Part shown: piece by piece, positions 17,862-26,598 of the stretch
How the letters are laid out: each line of letters begins with the position of its first letter
Numbering within the stretch: position 1 is the first letter of the stretch
Assembly: GCA_947494565.1 (NCBI GenBank)
Contig: CANLVG010000005.1
Span: forward strand, 62,001-126,000
Direction: 5' to 3'
Length of the DNA stretch: 64,000 nt
Source of the DNA: an uncultured Flavobacteriaceae bacterium
GTDB taxonomy: Bacteria > Bacteroidota > Bacteroidia > Flavobacteriales > Flavobacteriaceae
Translations under genes and position numbers: made by a program
Notes under the pieces: generated by a model
What the model saw: only the letters and a program-made list of their open reading frames with translations
Database searches by the model: none
What the model was told of the DNA's origin: nothing

Positions 17862-18332
17862 TTATTTCACGGCATTCCAAATATCAAGATACATTTTCCA
17901 GTCACCTTCCACCTTGCGCCAAATAACCACATATTTTCCTTTCCAACTACTTTCTTCGCCGTTGGCGCGTTTGGTTTTTCCTTCATAATAGCCATAGTCA
18001 TAGGCTTCATCGCCGATGACCTTTACTTCCGAGGGCATGAGTTTATGGTAAGTGGTTTGGACTCCTTCCGGCAATTTCCAGTAGTTCAATATGGCCTCTT
18101 TTCCCTCGAGTATTTTCATATTGTTAGGAAATAGTTTGGCGTCCTCGGTGTATGATTCAACGATCATCTCATAATTGGCCCCAACCACATAGCTAGAGAA
18201 GTCTTGCGCGTTTTGGAGAATTTGATCGATATCCTTCTGGTTTCCCGAGAATTCTTGGGAATAACAACTGATAGTTACAATCAGTAACCCAAAAGTAAGG
18301 AGATTCTTGAATAGAGTGGATGTCGTCTTCAT
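17862..18332 (-). CDS. Secreted SnoaL/DUF4440-like protein
   Basis: A small protein of about 156 aa with a signal peptide (hydrophobic LLTFGLLIVTISC, then YSQ). The mature part has the NTF2-like/DUF4440 pattern: an N-terminal helix, the motif SYTEDAKLFPNN, and a C-terminal WKMYLDIWN. Members act as small-ligand binders or isomerase-like folds, and no specific activity can be given. I chose the ATG at 18332 (MKTTS); another lies three codons upstream at 18341. It is 12 bp downstream of the TIM-barrel lipoprotein gene (3 bp if the upstream ATG is used), so the two are probably co-transcribed. Confidence 0.7.
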   Translation of the reverse strand: MKTTSTLFKNLLTFGLLIVTISCYSQEFSGNQKDIDQILQNAQDFSSYVVGANYEMIVESYTEDAKLFPNNMKILEGKEAILNYWKLPEGVQTTYHKLMPSEVKVIGDEAYDYGYYEGKTKRANGEESSWKGKYVVIWRKVEGDWKMYLDIWNAVK

Positions 18333-18344
18333 AATCACCACGGT

Positions 18345-19271
18345 TTAGTTAAAGCCTAAATTCTTAATCCCTTCATGGCTAACCTTAATGGCTTCGAGGG
18401 GTTTCATGGTGAACGTCATGTCTTGCTCTACCATGTAGTACTCCATACCTGATTTTTCCTTTTCTGCTAATATTTTGGCAAAATCGATTGTACCCTTGCC
18501 CACCGGGGCGAACTTCCCTTCGTCATCCATATCCTTGACATGCCAGATTTTAAAGCGTCCGGGATATTTTTCAAAGTAGGCCACCGGATCCGCGCCAGCC
18601 TTGGTGACCCAAAAGAGGTCCATTTGAAAGTTGACCAAATCCGGATTGCAGTGCTCCAGCAAATAATCGATCGGCACGATGCCGTCAGCATCCTCCATAA
18701 ATTCAAAGTCATGGTTGTGGTACAATAATTGAAGTCCAGCGGCATGTGCTTTTTCTCCTAGCGCATCAATGATTTCCGCTAAATTCTTTGCTCCACCGGT
18801 CATGCTCATGGTGTTGGTCTCATTGTCATAATTGAATAATCCCATGGGTGGGATCGGAACGACAAAATATTGAAATCCTGCGGCTTTGGCGTCAGCCATC
18901 TCCTGTTCTGCATTGTCTAGGGTGACACTGCTTTGGTGTGTACTTATAGGACGCAAATGGAGTTCTTTCAAATAAGCCTGAAAATCCTCGGGCGACATGC
19001 CATAGTACATTCCATCAGCATATCCGGCAGCTTCAATATTTTGATAACCGGTTTCGGCCACGGTTTTCAAGGTCGCTTTCGCATCTTCGGTCATAGCGTC
19101 GCGAACAGTATAGAGGGCCAATCCGCCCACCTGGGCTTTTTCAGTTGATTCCATAGGTTGGGCGGCGCCGGCTTCGCTTGAAATACTCTTCTTGTCGGCC
19201 TTTTCTTTACATGCTACAAAGCCTAAAAACAAAAAGGCAAGTGTAGCGAATCGAAATATCATTTTCTTCAT
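18345..19271 (-). CDS. Sugar phosphate isomerase/epimerase-like lipoprotein
   Basis: A 308 aa protein with lipobox FVAC near residue 19-22, so it is probably a lipoprotein. The rest is a xylose-isomerase-like TIM barrel (AP endonuclease 2 superfamily). Metal-ligand candidates are in YHNHDFEF, the QMDLFW segment, KIWHVKDMD and the terminal VEQD. Exported members in Bacteroidota are common near sugar and inositol catabolic genes, but no such context is present. The start chosen is MKKMIFRF at 19271; an upstream in-frame start would place 14 extra residues before the signal peptide. Confidence 0.82.
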   Translation of the reverse strand: MKKMIFRFATLAFLFLGFVACKEKADKKSISSEAGAAQPMESTEKAQVGGLALYTVRDAMTEDAKATLKTVAETGYQNIEAAGYADGMYYGMSPEDFQAYLKELHLRPISTHQSSVTLDNAEQEMADAKAAGFQYFVVPIPPMGLFNYDNETNTMSMTGGAKNLAEIIDALGEKAHAAGLQLLYHNHDFEFMEDADGIVPIDYLLEHCNPDLVNFQMDLFWVTKAGADPVAYFEKYPGRFKIWHVKDMDDEGKFAPVGKGTIDFAKILAEKEKSGMEYYMVEQDMTFTMKPLEAIKVSHEGIKNLGFN

Positions 19272-19400
19272 ATTGTTTAATTTCAGATGACGTTTTTGGT
19301 TTGTGGAATACAAGTATCCAACTATTTTATGGCAAGTAAGTTACTTATGTTTTATGGCTTCACAACTATCCTTATCAGCAGTTATAGTATAAAAATTACC

Positions 19401-20738
19401 TTATAACTTGTTTTTGAAAATCTTCCCATCTTTCATAATAAATTTCAGATACTTTTCAGGATCGGCGACGATGTCAATATTCTCCAATGGATTACCTTCA
19501 TAAATAAGAAGGTCGGCATAGGCACCAGCTCTTATGACACCTAGTCTTCCTTCCGTATACGGATTGATTTTTCCTGAGAGCGATAGTAGACGTGCATTGC
19601 CGGAGGTAGCTTGTTTCAGAACCTCCAAAGGCGAATACCATTTGGTACGGGTTGTAAATTCTTTTAGGGCGTACGATTCGTAACCTAGATCTCCATAGGC
19701 GTCAGAACCAAACCCTACATTGATGTCATATTTTTTCGCTAGCTTAAAAACATGGTCCGTTCCTTCTAGTACAGGCTTTATTTTTTTGAGCAAGGGTTCT
19801 GGTATCGTGTCTTTTCCAGGAACCCAGAAACTTGCTGGGGTCTCGGTCCAAAAGGCTTGTGGTACAAGCCATGCGTCTTTCGCTTTGATCAATTTAATGG
19901 TTTCTTCATCGATGAGATGCCCATGGTCAAGACATTTAACGCCTGCCTTTAAGGCTCGAATGGCACCTTTGGATTCATAAATGTGAACCGCAACGTAGGT
20001 GTCCCAATCAGCTGCTGCCTGTACTGCCGCTTCTAGTTCTTCAAGGGTGAATTGTACAGAGTGAATGGGGTCAAAATCAGAGGAAATGCCGCCACCGGCC
20101 ATAACTTTCAGTTGGGTCGCTCCTTTTCTCAAGTTCTCCCTTGCCGCCTTTAATACTTCCGGTACCCCATCCACCACGAAAGACCAGCCCAATAAATCTG
20201 ACGGATGCATTTGTCCTCCTGACAATTGAACGCTGGGCTCATTGGAACTGCGGAAATCACCATGCCCTGATGTCTGGCTAATATAGGCTCCTGAAGGGTA
20301 AATACGAGGTCCGGGAATCAGGCCTTCATCTACTGCTCTTTTGATGCCAAAAACCGGACCTCCCAAATCACGAACTGTGGTGAAACCCAACATCAAAAAA
20401 TTCTCGGCCGCTTTGGCCGTCCTAACGGCAGTATACATCCAATGCGCTTCATTTCTAGATTCTTTATCGCTCATGGTGGCCGACAAATGAACATGGGCAT
20501 CCGACAAGCCTGGAATTAGGGTGTGCCCCTTTCCATCGATGACGATGGCATCATCAGGTTCGGAAATGGTTTTTGAAATGCGTTGAATAAGGTTGCCCTT
20601 GATGAGTACACTGACATTGGTATTGAGCACATTGCTTGTTCCGTCCCAAACATTGACATTCTTTAGCAGTGTTGTATGCTGTGAATAGATTGCAAGACCT
20701 ATAAAGGAAAAAAAGAGTGTCAGGAATTTGGTTCTCAT
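19401..20738 (-). CDS. Secreted amidohydrolase (imidazolonepropionase/prolidase-like)
   Basis: A 445 aa metal-dependent hydrolase of the amidohydrolase superfamily. It has a signal peptide (MRTKFLTLFFSFIGLAIYSQ), the HxH metal motif in DAHVHL, a candidate carboxylated Lys in LKVMAGGG, later ligands in AVHIYES and LDHGHLID, and the catalytic Asp in GFGSDAYGD. The C-terminal VIRAGAYADLLIYEGNPLE is typical of the Xaa-Pro dipeptidase/imidazolonepropionase-like branch. Substrate unknown. The start at 20738 was chosen because it begins the signal peptide. The gene lies 57 bp downstream of the Rieske gene and is probably in its operon. Confidence 0.85.
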   Translation of the reverse strand: MRTKFLTLFFSFIGLAIYSQHTTLLKNVNVWDGTSNVLNTNVSVLIKGNLIQRISKTISEPDDAIVIDGKGHTLIPGLSDAHVHLSATMSDKESRNEAHWMYTAVRTAKAAENFLMLGFTTVRDLGGPVFGIKRAVDEGLIPGPRIYPSGAYISQTSGHGDFRSSNEPSVQLSGGQMHPSDLLGWSFVVDGVPEVLKAARENLRKGATQLKVMAGGGISSDFDPIHSVQFTLEELEAAVQAAADWDTYVAVHIYESKGAIRALKAGVKCLDHGHLIDEETIKLIKAKDAWLVPQAFWTETPASFWVPGKDTIPEPLLKKIKPVLEGTDHVFKLAKKYDINVGFGSDAYGDLGYESYALKEFTTRTKWYSPLEVLKQATSGNARLLSLSGKINPYTEGRLGVIRAGAYADLLIYEGNPLENIDIVADPEKYLKFIMKDGKIFKNKL

Positions 20739-20795
20739 AGGGCTGGTGTTGTGGTGGTAGTTGAAAAGTTTAAGTGAGAAAGGTAAGCTTTTCAA

Positions 20796-21797
20796 TCAAT
20801 AACTCAATTTTTGTTTTTTCATGGTTCGCCTGTAATTCATGGCTACAGCATCAAATTTCAGATGTAGCTCTTCGGTAAAATCGAAAGGAACCTGCTCGGG
20901 CCGCTGTGATTCAACAATACGCTTATCCTGATCAAAGATAACCTGCTCAAACTCCTGTAAAATTGTATCGGGTTCATCGAGATTATAGTTGCGGCCGATC
21001 AGGCAGAATCCGCGACATTTGGTATTGGAAGTCGGTTGCGAAACGAAAAAATAGACCATACCTTTTTCACCGCCCCATCCCAGGCGTAGCACAATGGTGT
21101 ACGGCAGATGTAATTCATAAACACTTTGGCGCTCGGGCTGTACGACATCCTCATTGGCAAAAACCGGAAAATCATCACTATTGGTAGCTTCTGGCCGCAC
21201 GACTGAGTAGTGAAGCACCGCATCTTTGACCGTGACCTTGCATTCCGGAACTTCGGGACGGTTTGGGTCTCCCAGTAAACCAGGGTGAACCCATGGGAAA
21301 TGGCCAAAATCGGTAAAATTCTCCACTTGTCTTGAGCTATCGCTATTCCAATCAAACGGACCTGTTTTGACCCATTTCCAGGTGTCTGTTCCAAACTCGG
21401 GAATATCTGGCAATTCATAGGCAGCATCTTCCAAGGCAACCCAAATCAAGCCATATCTTTCTTGACAACGGTATGCAGGGGTTTTTGCCTTTGAAGGAAT
21501 AGCTACATCCGGAGCTTGTGGAATCTTTACGCATTTTCCCTGCTTATCGAACTGCCAAGCGTGATACGGACAAACAAGGCAATCATCTTTTATCCAACCT
21601 AGGGACAAAGCCGTTCCTCTATGGATACAGATATCACGCATGGCATGGACCGACCCATCGACCGTTCGCCAGATGACCAGTGGTTCGTCCAACAAAAAAG
21701 TGCCAAAGGGAGTGTCGGGCTTAATTTCTTCACTATAACCCACTGGATGCCAGCAAGCGAATAATTTCTCTGGAAATGAAGTTTTTTTAGGTTCCAT
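20796..21797 (-). CDS. Rieske non-haem iron oxygenase
   Basis: A 333 aa ring-hydroxylating-type oxygenase alpha subunit of the PaO/VanA-like class. The Rieske [2Fe-2S] ligands are C57-x-H59 and C76-x2-H79. The mononuclear iron site is in ENFTDFGHFPWVHPG (His166, His171, with Asp163 as the electron-bridge residue). It would oxidise an organic substrate with O2, but no reductase gene is adjacent and the substrate is unknown. There is no signal peptide, so it is cytoplasmic. A palindromic operator lies 14 bp upstream of its start codon, opposite a TetR gene, suggesting ligand-induced expression. Confidence 0.88.
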   Translation of the reverse strand: MEPKKTSFPEKLFACWHPVGYSEEIKPDTPFGTFLLDEPLVIWRTVDGSVHAMRDICIHRGTALSLGWIKDDCLVCPYHAWQFDKQGKCVKIPQAPDVAIPSKAKTPAYRCQERYGLIWVALEDAAYELPDIPEFGTDTWKWVKTGPFDWNSDSSRQVENFTDFGHFPWVHPGLLGDPNRPEVPECKVTVKDAVLHYSVVRPEATNSDDFPVFANEDVVQPERQSVYELHLPYTIVLRLGWGGEKGMVYFFVSQPTSNTKCRGFCLIGRNYNLDEPDTILQEFEQVIFDQDKRIVESQRPEQVPFDFTEELHLKFDAVAMNYRRTMKKQKLSY

Positions 21798-21810
21798 AGG
21801 TTTTTATATA

Positions 21811-21824
21811 TGAACAAATGTTCA
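21811..21824. promoter_or_regulatory. Palindromic operator, probably for TetR
   Basis: TGAACAAATGTTCA is a perfect inverted repeat (TGAAC-AAAT-GTTCA) 13 bp upstream of the Rieske start codon. A second half-site, TTGTTCA, lies at 21840-21846 and overlaps the -33 region of the tetR promoter. Their place in a divergent promoter region suggests repression of both genes. Confidence 0.65.
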
Positions 21825-21839
21825 CGTAAATATATATAA

Positions 21840-21873
21840 TTGTTCATAATCCTCAAACTTTTCTCTATTTTTG
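21840..21873 (+). promoter_or_regulatory. Promoter of the TetR gene
   Basis: TTG at 21840-21842 and TATTTTTG at 21866-21873 (perfect TAnnTTTG) are spaced by 23 bp. The predicted start of transcription is near 21879, about 11 nt before the start codon. Confidence 0.55.
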
Positions 21874-21889
21874 GGGCATATAGGTTAAA

Positions 21890-22471
21890 ATGAAAAATAG
21901 CGCCAAGAAAGAACGCTTCTTCGCAGTCGTATTGAAACTAATTCATAGAAAGGGCTTTAAGGCAACTACGATGCGTGATATCGCCCAAGAACTGAATTTC
22001 GAAGTGGCGAATGTCTACAACTACATTCCTTCAAAACAGGCACTGTTAGAGACGTATATCTTCGATACACAAAACGAATTTCATGATGCGATGGAGCTTA
22101 TTCTAGAGTCATCCTATGCCCCGGATGAAAAACTACGACATGTCATCTCCTCGTATATTCGCATAACAACGAAGCGACCCTATGAGCAGGCCCTTCTGGT
22201 CAATGAATGGCGAAATTTGAAGGAACCTGGATTGCAGCGGTTTCTGGAGCGAAGAAAGGCGTATGAAAATAAACTAATGTGGCTTCTTGAAGACGGAATG
22301 GAACAGCAACTTTTTAAGTCAGCTGACCCGAAAATAGCAACACAGACTATTTTGGCTTCTCTTCGTTGGTTACACAACAGCTATCTTCAGGACGATGCGC
22401 CAAAGAATCCGATTGAGCTTGAAAAACAGCTCCTAACCTTTATTTTCAACGGCGTGTCGGAGAATGGATAA
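21890..22471 (+). CDS. TetR family transcriptional regulator
   Basis: A 193 aa regulator with the TetR N-terminal helix-turn-helix (GFKATTMRDIAQELNFEVAN, about residues 24-43, then the YNYIPSKQALLE signature) and a ligand-binding C-terminal helical domain. It is divergent from the Rieske-amidohydrolase genes, and a palindromic operator lies between them. By analogy with other divergent TetR pairs it probably represses that operon and itself until an inducer, perhaps the oxygenase substrate, is present. The ligand is unknown. Confidence 0.88.
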   Translation: MKNSAKKERFFAVVLKLIHRKGFKATTMRDIAQELNFEVANVYNYIPSKQALLETYIFDTQNEFHDAMELILESSYAPDEKLRHVISSYIRITTKRPYEQALLVNEWRNLKEPGLQRFLERRKAYENKLMWLLEDGMEQQLFKSADPKIATQTILASLRWLHNSYLQDDAPKNPIELEKQLLTFIFNGVSENG

Positions 22472-22528
22472 AGTTGAGCTATTTCCGTAATTCCAGTACG
22501 CTTTACCTATTTTAACTATCTTAGCGAC

Positions 22529-22942
22529 ATGCTCTCCAAAAAGACAAAATACGGACTCAAAGCCTTGACTTTTTTGGCTTCCCGAAAAGACACCAAACCC
22601 GTGCAAATTGCGGAAATCTCGCGAGAAGAGAATATTTCCCAAAAGTTTCTGGAGAGTATTTTGCTCTCCCTTCGAAAAACAGGTTTTCTGGGCTCCAAAA
22701 AGGGAAAGGGTGGAGGATATTACCTGATTAAGGATCCAAGTGAGATCCTAATGACCGATGTCATGCGTATTTTGGAGGGGCCCATTGCAATGGTCCCCTG
22801 CGTAAGTCTCAATTTCTACGAAAAGTGTGATGATTGTCCTGATGAGCATACCTGCTCCGTAAACAAACTGATGCTCAAGGTGCGTGATGCCAATTTGGAG
22901 GTCTACCGCAACAACACCCTTGCCGACCTGGTATCTTTCTGA
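22529..22942 (+). CDS. Rrf2 family transcriptional regulator
   Basis: A 137 aa Rrf2 protein with an N-terminal winged HTH (KKTKYGLKALTFLA, then QIAEISREENISQKFLESIL), the wing GSKKGKGGGYYL, and a C-terminal dimer helix. Cysteines at 91, 100, 103 and 109 could bind an Fe-S cluster as in IscR/NsrR-like members, although CymR-type members sense cysteine status through a protein partner. It directly precedes the sulfite-assimilation operon in the same direction, and two palindromes before cysH fit it as the operon's regulator. The ATG at 22529 gives the standard Rrf2 N-terminus. Confidence 0.9.
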   Translation: MLSKKTKYGLKALTFLASRKDTKPVQIAEISREENISQKFLESILLSLRKTGFLGSKKGKGGGYYLIKDPSEILMTDVMRILEGPIAMVPCVSLNFYEKCDDCPDEHTCSVNKLMLKVRDANLEVYRNNTLADLVSF

Positions 22943-23011
22943 TAGCGTCTTGTCGAAATTTATGCGACAACCACTAAATTATTCTCAATTTACATGGTGT
23001 TTTGTTAATAA

Positions 23012-23028
23012 TCTATTAAATCTATAGG
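23012..23028. promoter_or_regulatory. Putative Rrf2 operator, distal copy
   Basis: TCTATTAAATCTATAGG contains the inverted repeat CTAT-N7-ATAG and matches the proximal copy at 23092 in 15 of 17 positions. It lies about 70 bp upstream of the predicted transcription start. Confidence 0.55.
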
Positions 23029-23078
23029 GTAAATGAAATAAATTAGGGGAGCTTACGTCTTAGTTAGGGAATTAATTC

Positions 23079-23086
23079 TATTTTTG
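23079..23086 (+). promoter_or_regulatory. -7 box of the cysH operon
   Basis: TATTTTTG matches TAnnTTTG. It sits between the two operator copies, so that the proximal copy would cover the transcription start. No TTG -33 element is visible, as may be expected for an activated or regulated promoter. Confidence 0.5.
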
Positions 23087-23091
23087 AATAT

Positions 23092-23108
23092 CCTATTAAA
23101 TCCATAGG
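23092..23108. promoter_or_regulatory. Putative Rrf2 operator, proximal copy
   Basis: CCTATTAAATCCATAGG is an inverted repeat (CCTAT-N7-ATAGG) just downstream of the -7 box and 10 bp before the cysH start codon, a typical repressor position. Confidence 0.6.
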
Positions 23109-23118
23109 AATAATAATT

Positions 23119-23742
23119 ATGAAGATCAACCTAGATTTAGACTACTATAACAAGCTCTTCAGACATCAAGGTCCGAATGAGATTATCGAATGGGCGCTGC
23201 AATTGTCCGATAAGAGAATCGTCACCACCAGTTTCGGTAAATACTCGGCGGTGCTGTTGAGCACCTTTAGTAAAAAAGACCCTGATATTGATGTGGTTTA
23301 TTGTGATACCGGCTATAATTTACGGGAGACCTATGCACATGCCGATTACCTGTTGAATAGATTTCATCTCAACCTCAATACGTATGTGCCCATGCAAACA
23401 AAGGCATTTATCGAACACCGACTGGGTTTTCCGAAGGTAGATGAGCCAGGTTTTACGGAGTTTACTGAAATCGTAAAACTTGAACCATTCAGAAGGGCAT
23501 TGAAAGAGCATGACCCTGACATTTGGTTTACCAATATCAGAGTGCGAAAAACCGAGTATCGAAATTCCAAGGATATTTTGAGCTATAGCAAAGACGGAAT
23601 TTTAAAGGTGAGTCCTTTTTATTACTGGTCCGACGAAGAATTGGATGTCTACTTGAATCAAAATCATCTACCGAAAAATAGTAACTACTACGACCCTATT
23701 AAGGCACTGGAAAATAGGGAATGTGGCATACACCTACAATAA
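23119..23742 (+). CDS. cysH: Phosphoadenylyl-sulfate reductase
   Basis: Reduces activated sulfate (PAPS or APS) to sulfite using thioredoxin. The 207 aa protein has the PP-loop-like SFGKYSAVLLS near residue 39, the CDTGYNLRETY motif, and the C-terminal catalytic RECGIHLQ (Cys202). The extra Cys pairs that bind a [4Fe-4S] cluster in APS reductases are absent, which favours PAPS. It is the first gene of the operon, 3 bp before sir. Unusually, no cysD/cysN (ATP sulfurylase) follows, so the activated sulfate must be made by enzymes encoded elsewhere. Confidence 0.88.
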   Translation: MKINLDLDYYNKLFRHQGPNEIIEWALQLSDKRIVTTSFGKYSAVLLSTFSKKDPDIDVVYCDTGYNLRETYAHADYLLNRFHLNLNTYVPMQTKAFIEHRLGFPKVDEPGFTEFTEIVKLEPFRRALKEHDPDIWFTNIRVRKTEYRNSKDILSYSKDGILKVSPFYYWSDEELDVYLNQNHLPKNSNYYDPIKALENRECGIHLQ

Positions 23743-23745
23743 GAA

Positions 23746-25836
23746 ATGCAGAGTTTTAGAACAGAAATAGAAAATCCTGTAATCGAGAAAGACATTCTCG
23801 AATTGGAACGCAAAATAAATGAGTTTCAGAATGGCAAGCTTGATGAAGAGAAGTTTAGAAGTCTTCGGTTAGCCAGAGGAGTGTATGGCCAGCGACAGCA
23901 GGGGGTACAAATGATTCGAATCAAACTGCCCTATGGTAAAGTTACCTCCAAGCAGTTACATCGAATCGCCGATGTGTCAGATGAATACTCCACTGGTCGC
24001 TTGCACATTACCACGCGACAAGATCTTCAGATTCACTATGTCGACTTGAATAGAACCCCTGAGCTGTGGTCGGAGCTTGAAAAAGATGAAGTCACATTGC
24101 GAGAGGCTTGTGGGAACACCGTGCGAAATGTAACGGCAAGTGAAACGGCAGGGATTGACGTTGACGAACCCTTCGATGTATCACCATATGCGCATGCGTT
24201 ATTCACTTATTTTCTTCGTAATCCGATAAGTCAGGAAATGGGTAGAAAATTCAAGGTTTCCTTTTCGGCAAGCGACGCGGATACCGGATTGTCATATATG
24301 CACGATTTAGGCTTCATTGCCAAGATAAAGAATGGTATTAGGGGATTCAAAGTCATGTTAGGGGGTGGTTTAGGTTCACAGCCGCGACATGCCGATGTGC
24401 TTTTCGAGTTTCTCCCATCGGAGAAAATCATACCCTTAATGGACGGTGTCATCCGCGTATTCGATCGCTATGGCGAACGAAAGAGTAGGGCGAAGGCGCG
24501 AATGAAATTCTTGTTGAAGGATGTAGGTCTAGAAGGATTCAAATCGCTTTTGGAAGAAGAGCAAAAAGCCGTGCCTTATAAAGTATTTCCTATTGATGCC
24601 TCAAGTTACCCGGAGATAAAAGTGGCGACCGCAACTGTGCCTCCGGTCGAAATTGAAGACAAAGAAAGTTACGAAACATGGAAATCGACCAATCTGGTCC
24701 CACAAAAACAGCCAGGTTATGTCGCTATTGGGATTAAAGTATTGTTAGGCGATTTTTATACGGATAAGGCCAGGATATTGGCCGATTTAGTTCAGAACTA
24801 TGCTGCCGGGGAAATTCGATTGTCCTTACGTCAGAACATATTGATTCCTTTTGTCCGAGAAGAGCAGGTTCCTTTTTTCTATACGGAGCTAAAAAAACTT
24901 GGCTTTGTAGAGGCGGGCTATAATAAAGCATTGGATATCACCGCTTGTCCGGGTACCGACACCTGTAATTTGGGGATTGCCAGTAGTACCGGAATCGCAG
25001 AAGAGTTGGAGCGGATTATCAAAGCCGAATATCCACAATACATCAGTAATTCGGATGTGGTCATTAAGATAAGTGGATGCATGAATGCCTGTGGTCAGCA
25101 CAATATGGCGAACATTGGTTTTCAAGGTATGAGCATACGCACTAAGGATAAATTGGTGGCACCCGCCCTGCAGGTATTATTAGGTGGTGGGAATATTGGA
25201 GATGGGCAAGGTCGTTTTGCAGATAAAGTGGTCAAAGTGCCAAGCAAAAGAGGACCAGAAGCATTACGCTTGATCTTAAATGATTTTGATGCTAATGGAA
25301 ATGGACGTACGTATGCGGATTATTACTTGGAAAAAGGCGAGCACTATTTCTATGATTTTCTCAAACCGCTGACCGATATCGACACCTTGACACCACTTGA
25401 TTTTATTGATTGGGGAACGGAAAAGCGCTATGAAAAGGCTATCGGTATTGGCGAATGTGCCGGGGTGGTGATCGACCTAATCGCTACCTTACTTCTTGAA
25501 AGCAAGGAAAAAATAGAAAAAGCGAAAGAGAGTCTAGATGAAGGTAAATGGGCAGCTAGTATCTACCATTCCTATTCCTCCATGGTGAATTCGGCCAAAG
25601 CCCTACTGACAGCTGAAAAGACGAAGGTGAATACCCATGCCAGCATCATCAAGGATTTTGACACGAAGTTTGTTGAATCAGGACGGATAATCGTTTCAGG
25701 AGGATTTGAAGCGCTGGTGCTACAATTGAATAAAAACGAGCCCACTAAAGAATTTGCAACAGCTTACTTGCAAGAGACTAGCGTCTTTTTGCAAAAGGTA
25801 GAGACTTTTCGGGAAAAAGAACTGGCACATGTATAA
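23746..25836 (+). CDS. Sulfite/nitrite reductase with C-terminal HEPN domain
   Basis: A 696 aa sirohaem-[4Fe-4S] reductase that would convert sulfite to sulfide with six electrons. The cluster/sirohaem cysteines are C401-x5-C407 and C445-x3-C449, and the two ferredoxin-like half-domains with RLHITTRQDLQIH and IRLSLRQNILIP are present. Beyond about residue 550 comes a helical HEPN-like tail (SIYHSYSSMVNSAKALL), as annotated in Bacteroidota relatives; its role is unknown. The operon with cysH and sirohaem-synthesis genes supports sulfite over nitrite as substrate. It overlaps cobA by 8 bp. Confidence 0.92.
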   Translation: MQSFRTEIENPVIEKDILELERKINEFQNGKLDEEKFRSLRLARGVYGQRQQGVQMIRIKLPYGKVTSKQLHRIADVSDEYSTGRLHITTRQDLQIHYVDLNRTPELWSELEKDEVTLREACGNTVRNVTASETAGIDVDEPFDVSPYAHALFTYFLRNPISQEMGRKFKVSFSASDADTGLSYMHDLGFIAKIKNGIRGFKVMLGGGLGSQPRHADVLFEFLPSEKIIPLMDGVIRVFDRYGERKSRAKARMKFLLKDVGLEGFKSLLEEEQKAVPYKVFPIDASSYPEIKVATATVPPVEIEDKESYETWKSTNLVPQKQPGYVAIGIKVLLGDFYTDKARILADLVQNYAAGEIRLSLRQNILIPFVREEQVPFFYTELKKLGFVEAGYNKALDITACPGTDTCNLGIASSTGIAEELERIIKAEYPQYISNSDVVIKISGCMNACGQHNMANIGFQGMSIRTKDKLVAPALQVLLGGGNIGDGQGRFADKVVKVPSKRGPEALRLILNDFDANGNGRTYADYYLEKGEHYFYDFLKPLTDIDTLTPLDFIDWGTEKRYEKAIGIGECAGVVIDLIATLLLESKEKIEKAKESLDEGKWAASIYHSYSSMVNSAKALLTAEKTKVNTHASIIKDFDTKFVESGRIIVSGGFEALVLQLNKNEPTKEFATAYLQETSVFLQKVETFREKELAHV

Positions 25837-26596
25837 AGAACCCAAATTAACGGTGGTGGGCGCTGGCCCTGGAGATGTTGAACTGATTACCGTAAAGGCC
25901 ATTTATGCCCTGCGGGCTGCAGAGGTAGTTTTATATGATGCACTTGTCGATCCTGAATTGCTGTGTTTCGCTCCTGACGCCGAACATATATTTGTTGGAA
26001 AACGAAAAGGATGTTATGCCTATCAGCAAGGGCAAATCAATGAACTCATTGTAAGTCGTGCCAAAAGCCATGGTCATGTTGTGCGCCTTAAAGGAGGCGA
26101 CCCTTTTGTATTTGGACGGGGAGCCGAGGAGATGGAATATGCAGTTGCTCACGGAATTGAAGTCGCCATGGTACCGGGCATCTCATCATGTTTATCCGTT
26201 CCCGGGTCCCAAAATATACCTGTCACCAAAAGGGGCGCTTCAGAAAGCCTTTGGGTCATCACCGGAACCACAAAGGAACACAGATTATCGAACGACATTC
26301 GCCTAGCGGCCAAGTCAACGGCCACGGTCGTGATATTGATGGGTATGTCGAAACTTTCCCAGATCGTAGACCTCTTCGTGAAAGAAGGCAAGTCTCATAC
26401 GCCAATAGCTATCATACAGAATGGTACAAGGGAAAATGAGAAAGTAGGAGTGGGTACGATTGACTCCATTGAGCAGGAAGTGGATCGCCAAGGGCTCGCC
26501 AATCCCGCAATTATTATTATCGGAGAAGTAGTGCGCCATCGCGAACGGATTTTCGAAATACAACGGCAATATGGTCAAACCGAATTAGTACACTGA
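25829..26596 (+). CDS. cobA: Uroporphyrinogen-III C-methyltransferase
   Basis: Adds two methyl groups from SAM to uroporphyrinogen III, giving precorrin-2 for sirohaem. The 255 aa protein has the SUMT signatures VGAGPGDVELITVKA at the N-terminus and RLKGGDPFVFGRGAEE in the middle, and GTRENE near residue 205. It overlaps sir by 8 bp and is followed 2 bp later by the next sirohaem gene, so it supplies the cofactor of Sir. Confidence 0.93.
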   Translation: MYKEPKLTVVGAGPGDVELITVKAIYALRAAEVVLYDALVDPELLCFAPDAEHIFVGKRKGCYAYQQGQINELIVSRAKSHGHVVRLKGGDPFVFGRGAEEMEYAVAHGIEVAMVPGISSCLSVPGSQNIPVTKRGASESLWVITGTTKEHRLSNDIRLAAKSTATVVILMGMSKLSQIVDLFVKEGKSHTPIAIIQNGTRENEKVGVGTIDSIEQEVDRQGLANPAIIIIGEVVRHRERIFEIQRQYGQTELVH

Positions 26597-26598
26597 AA

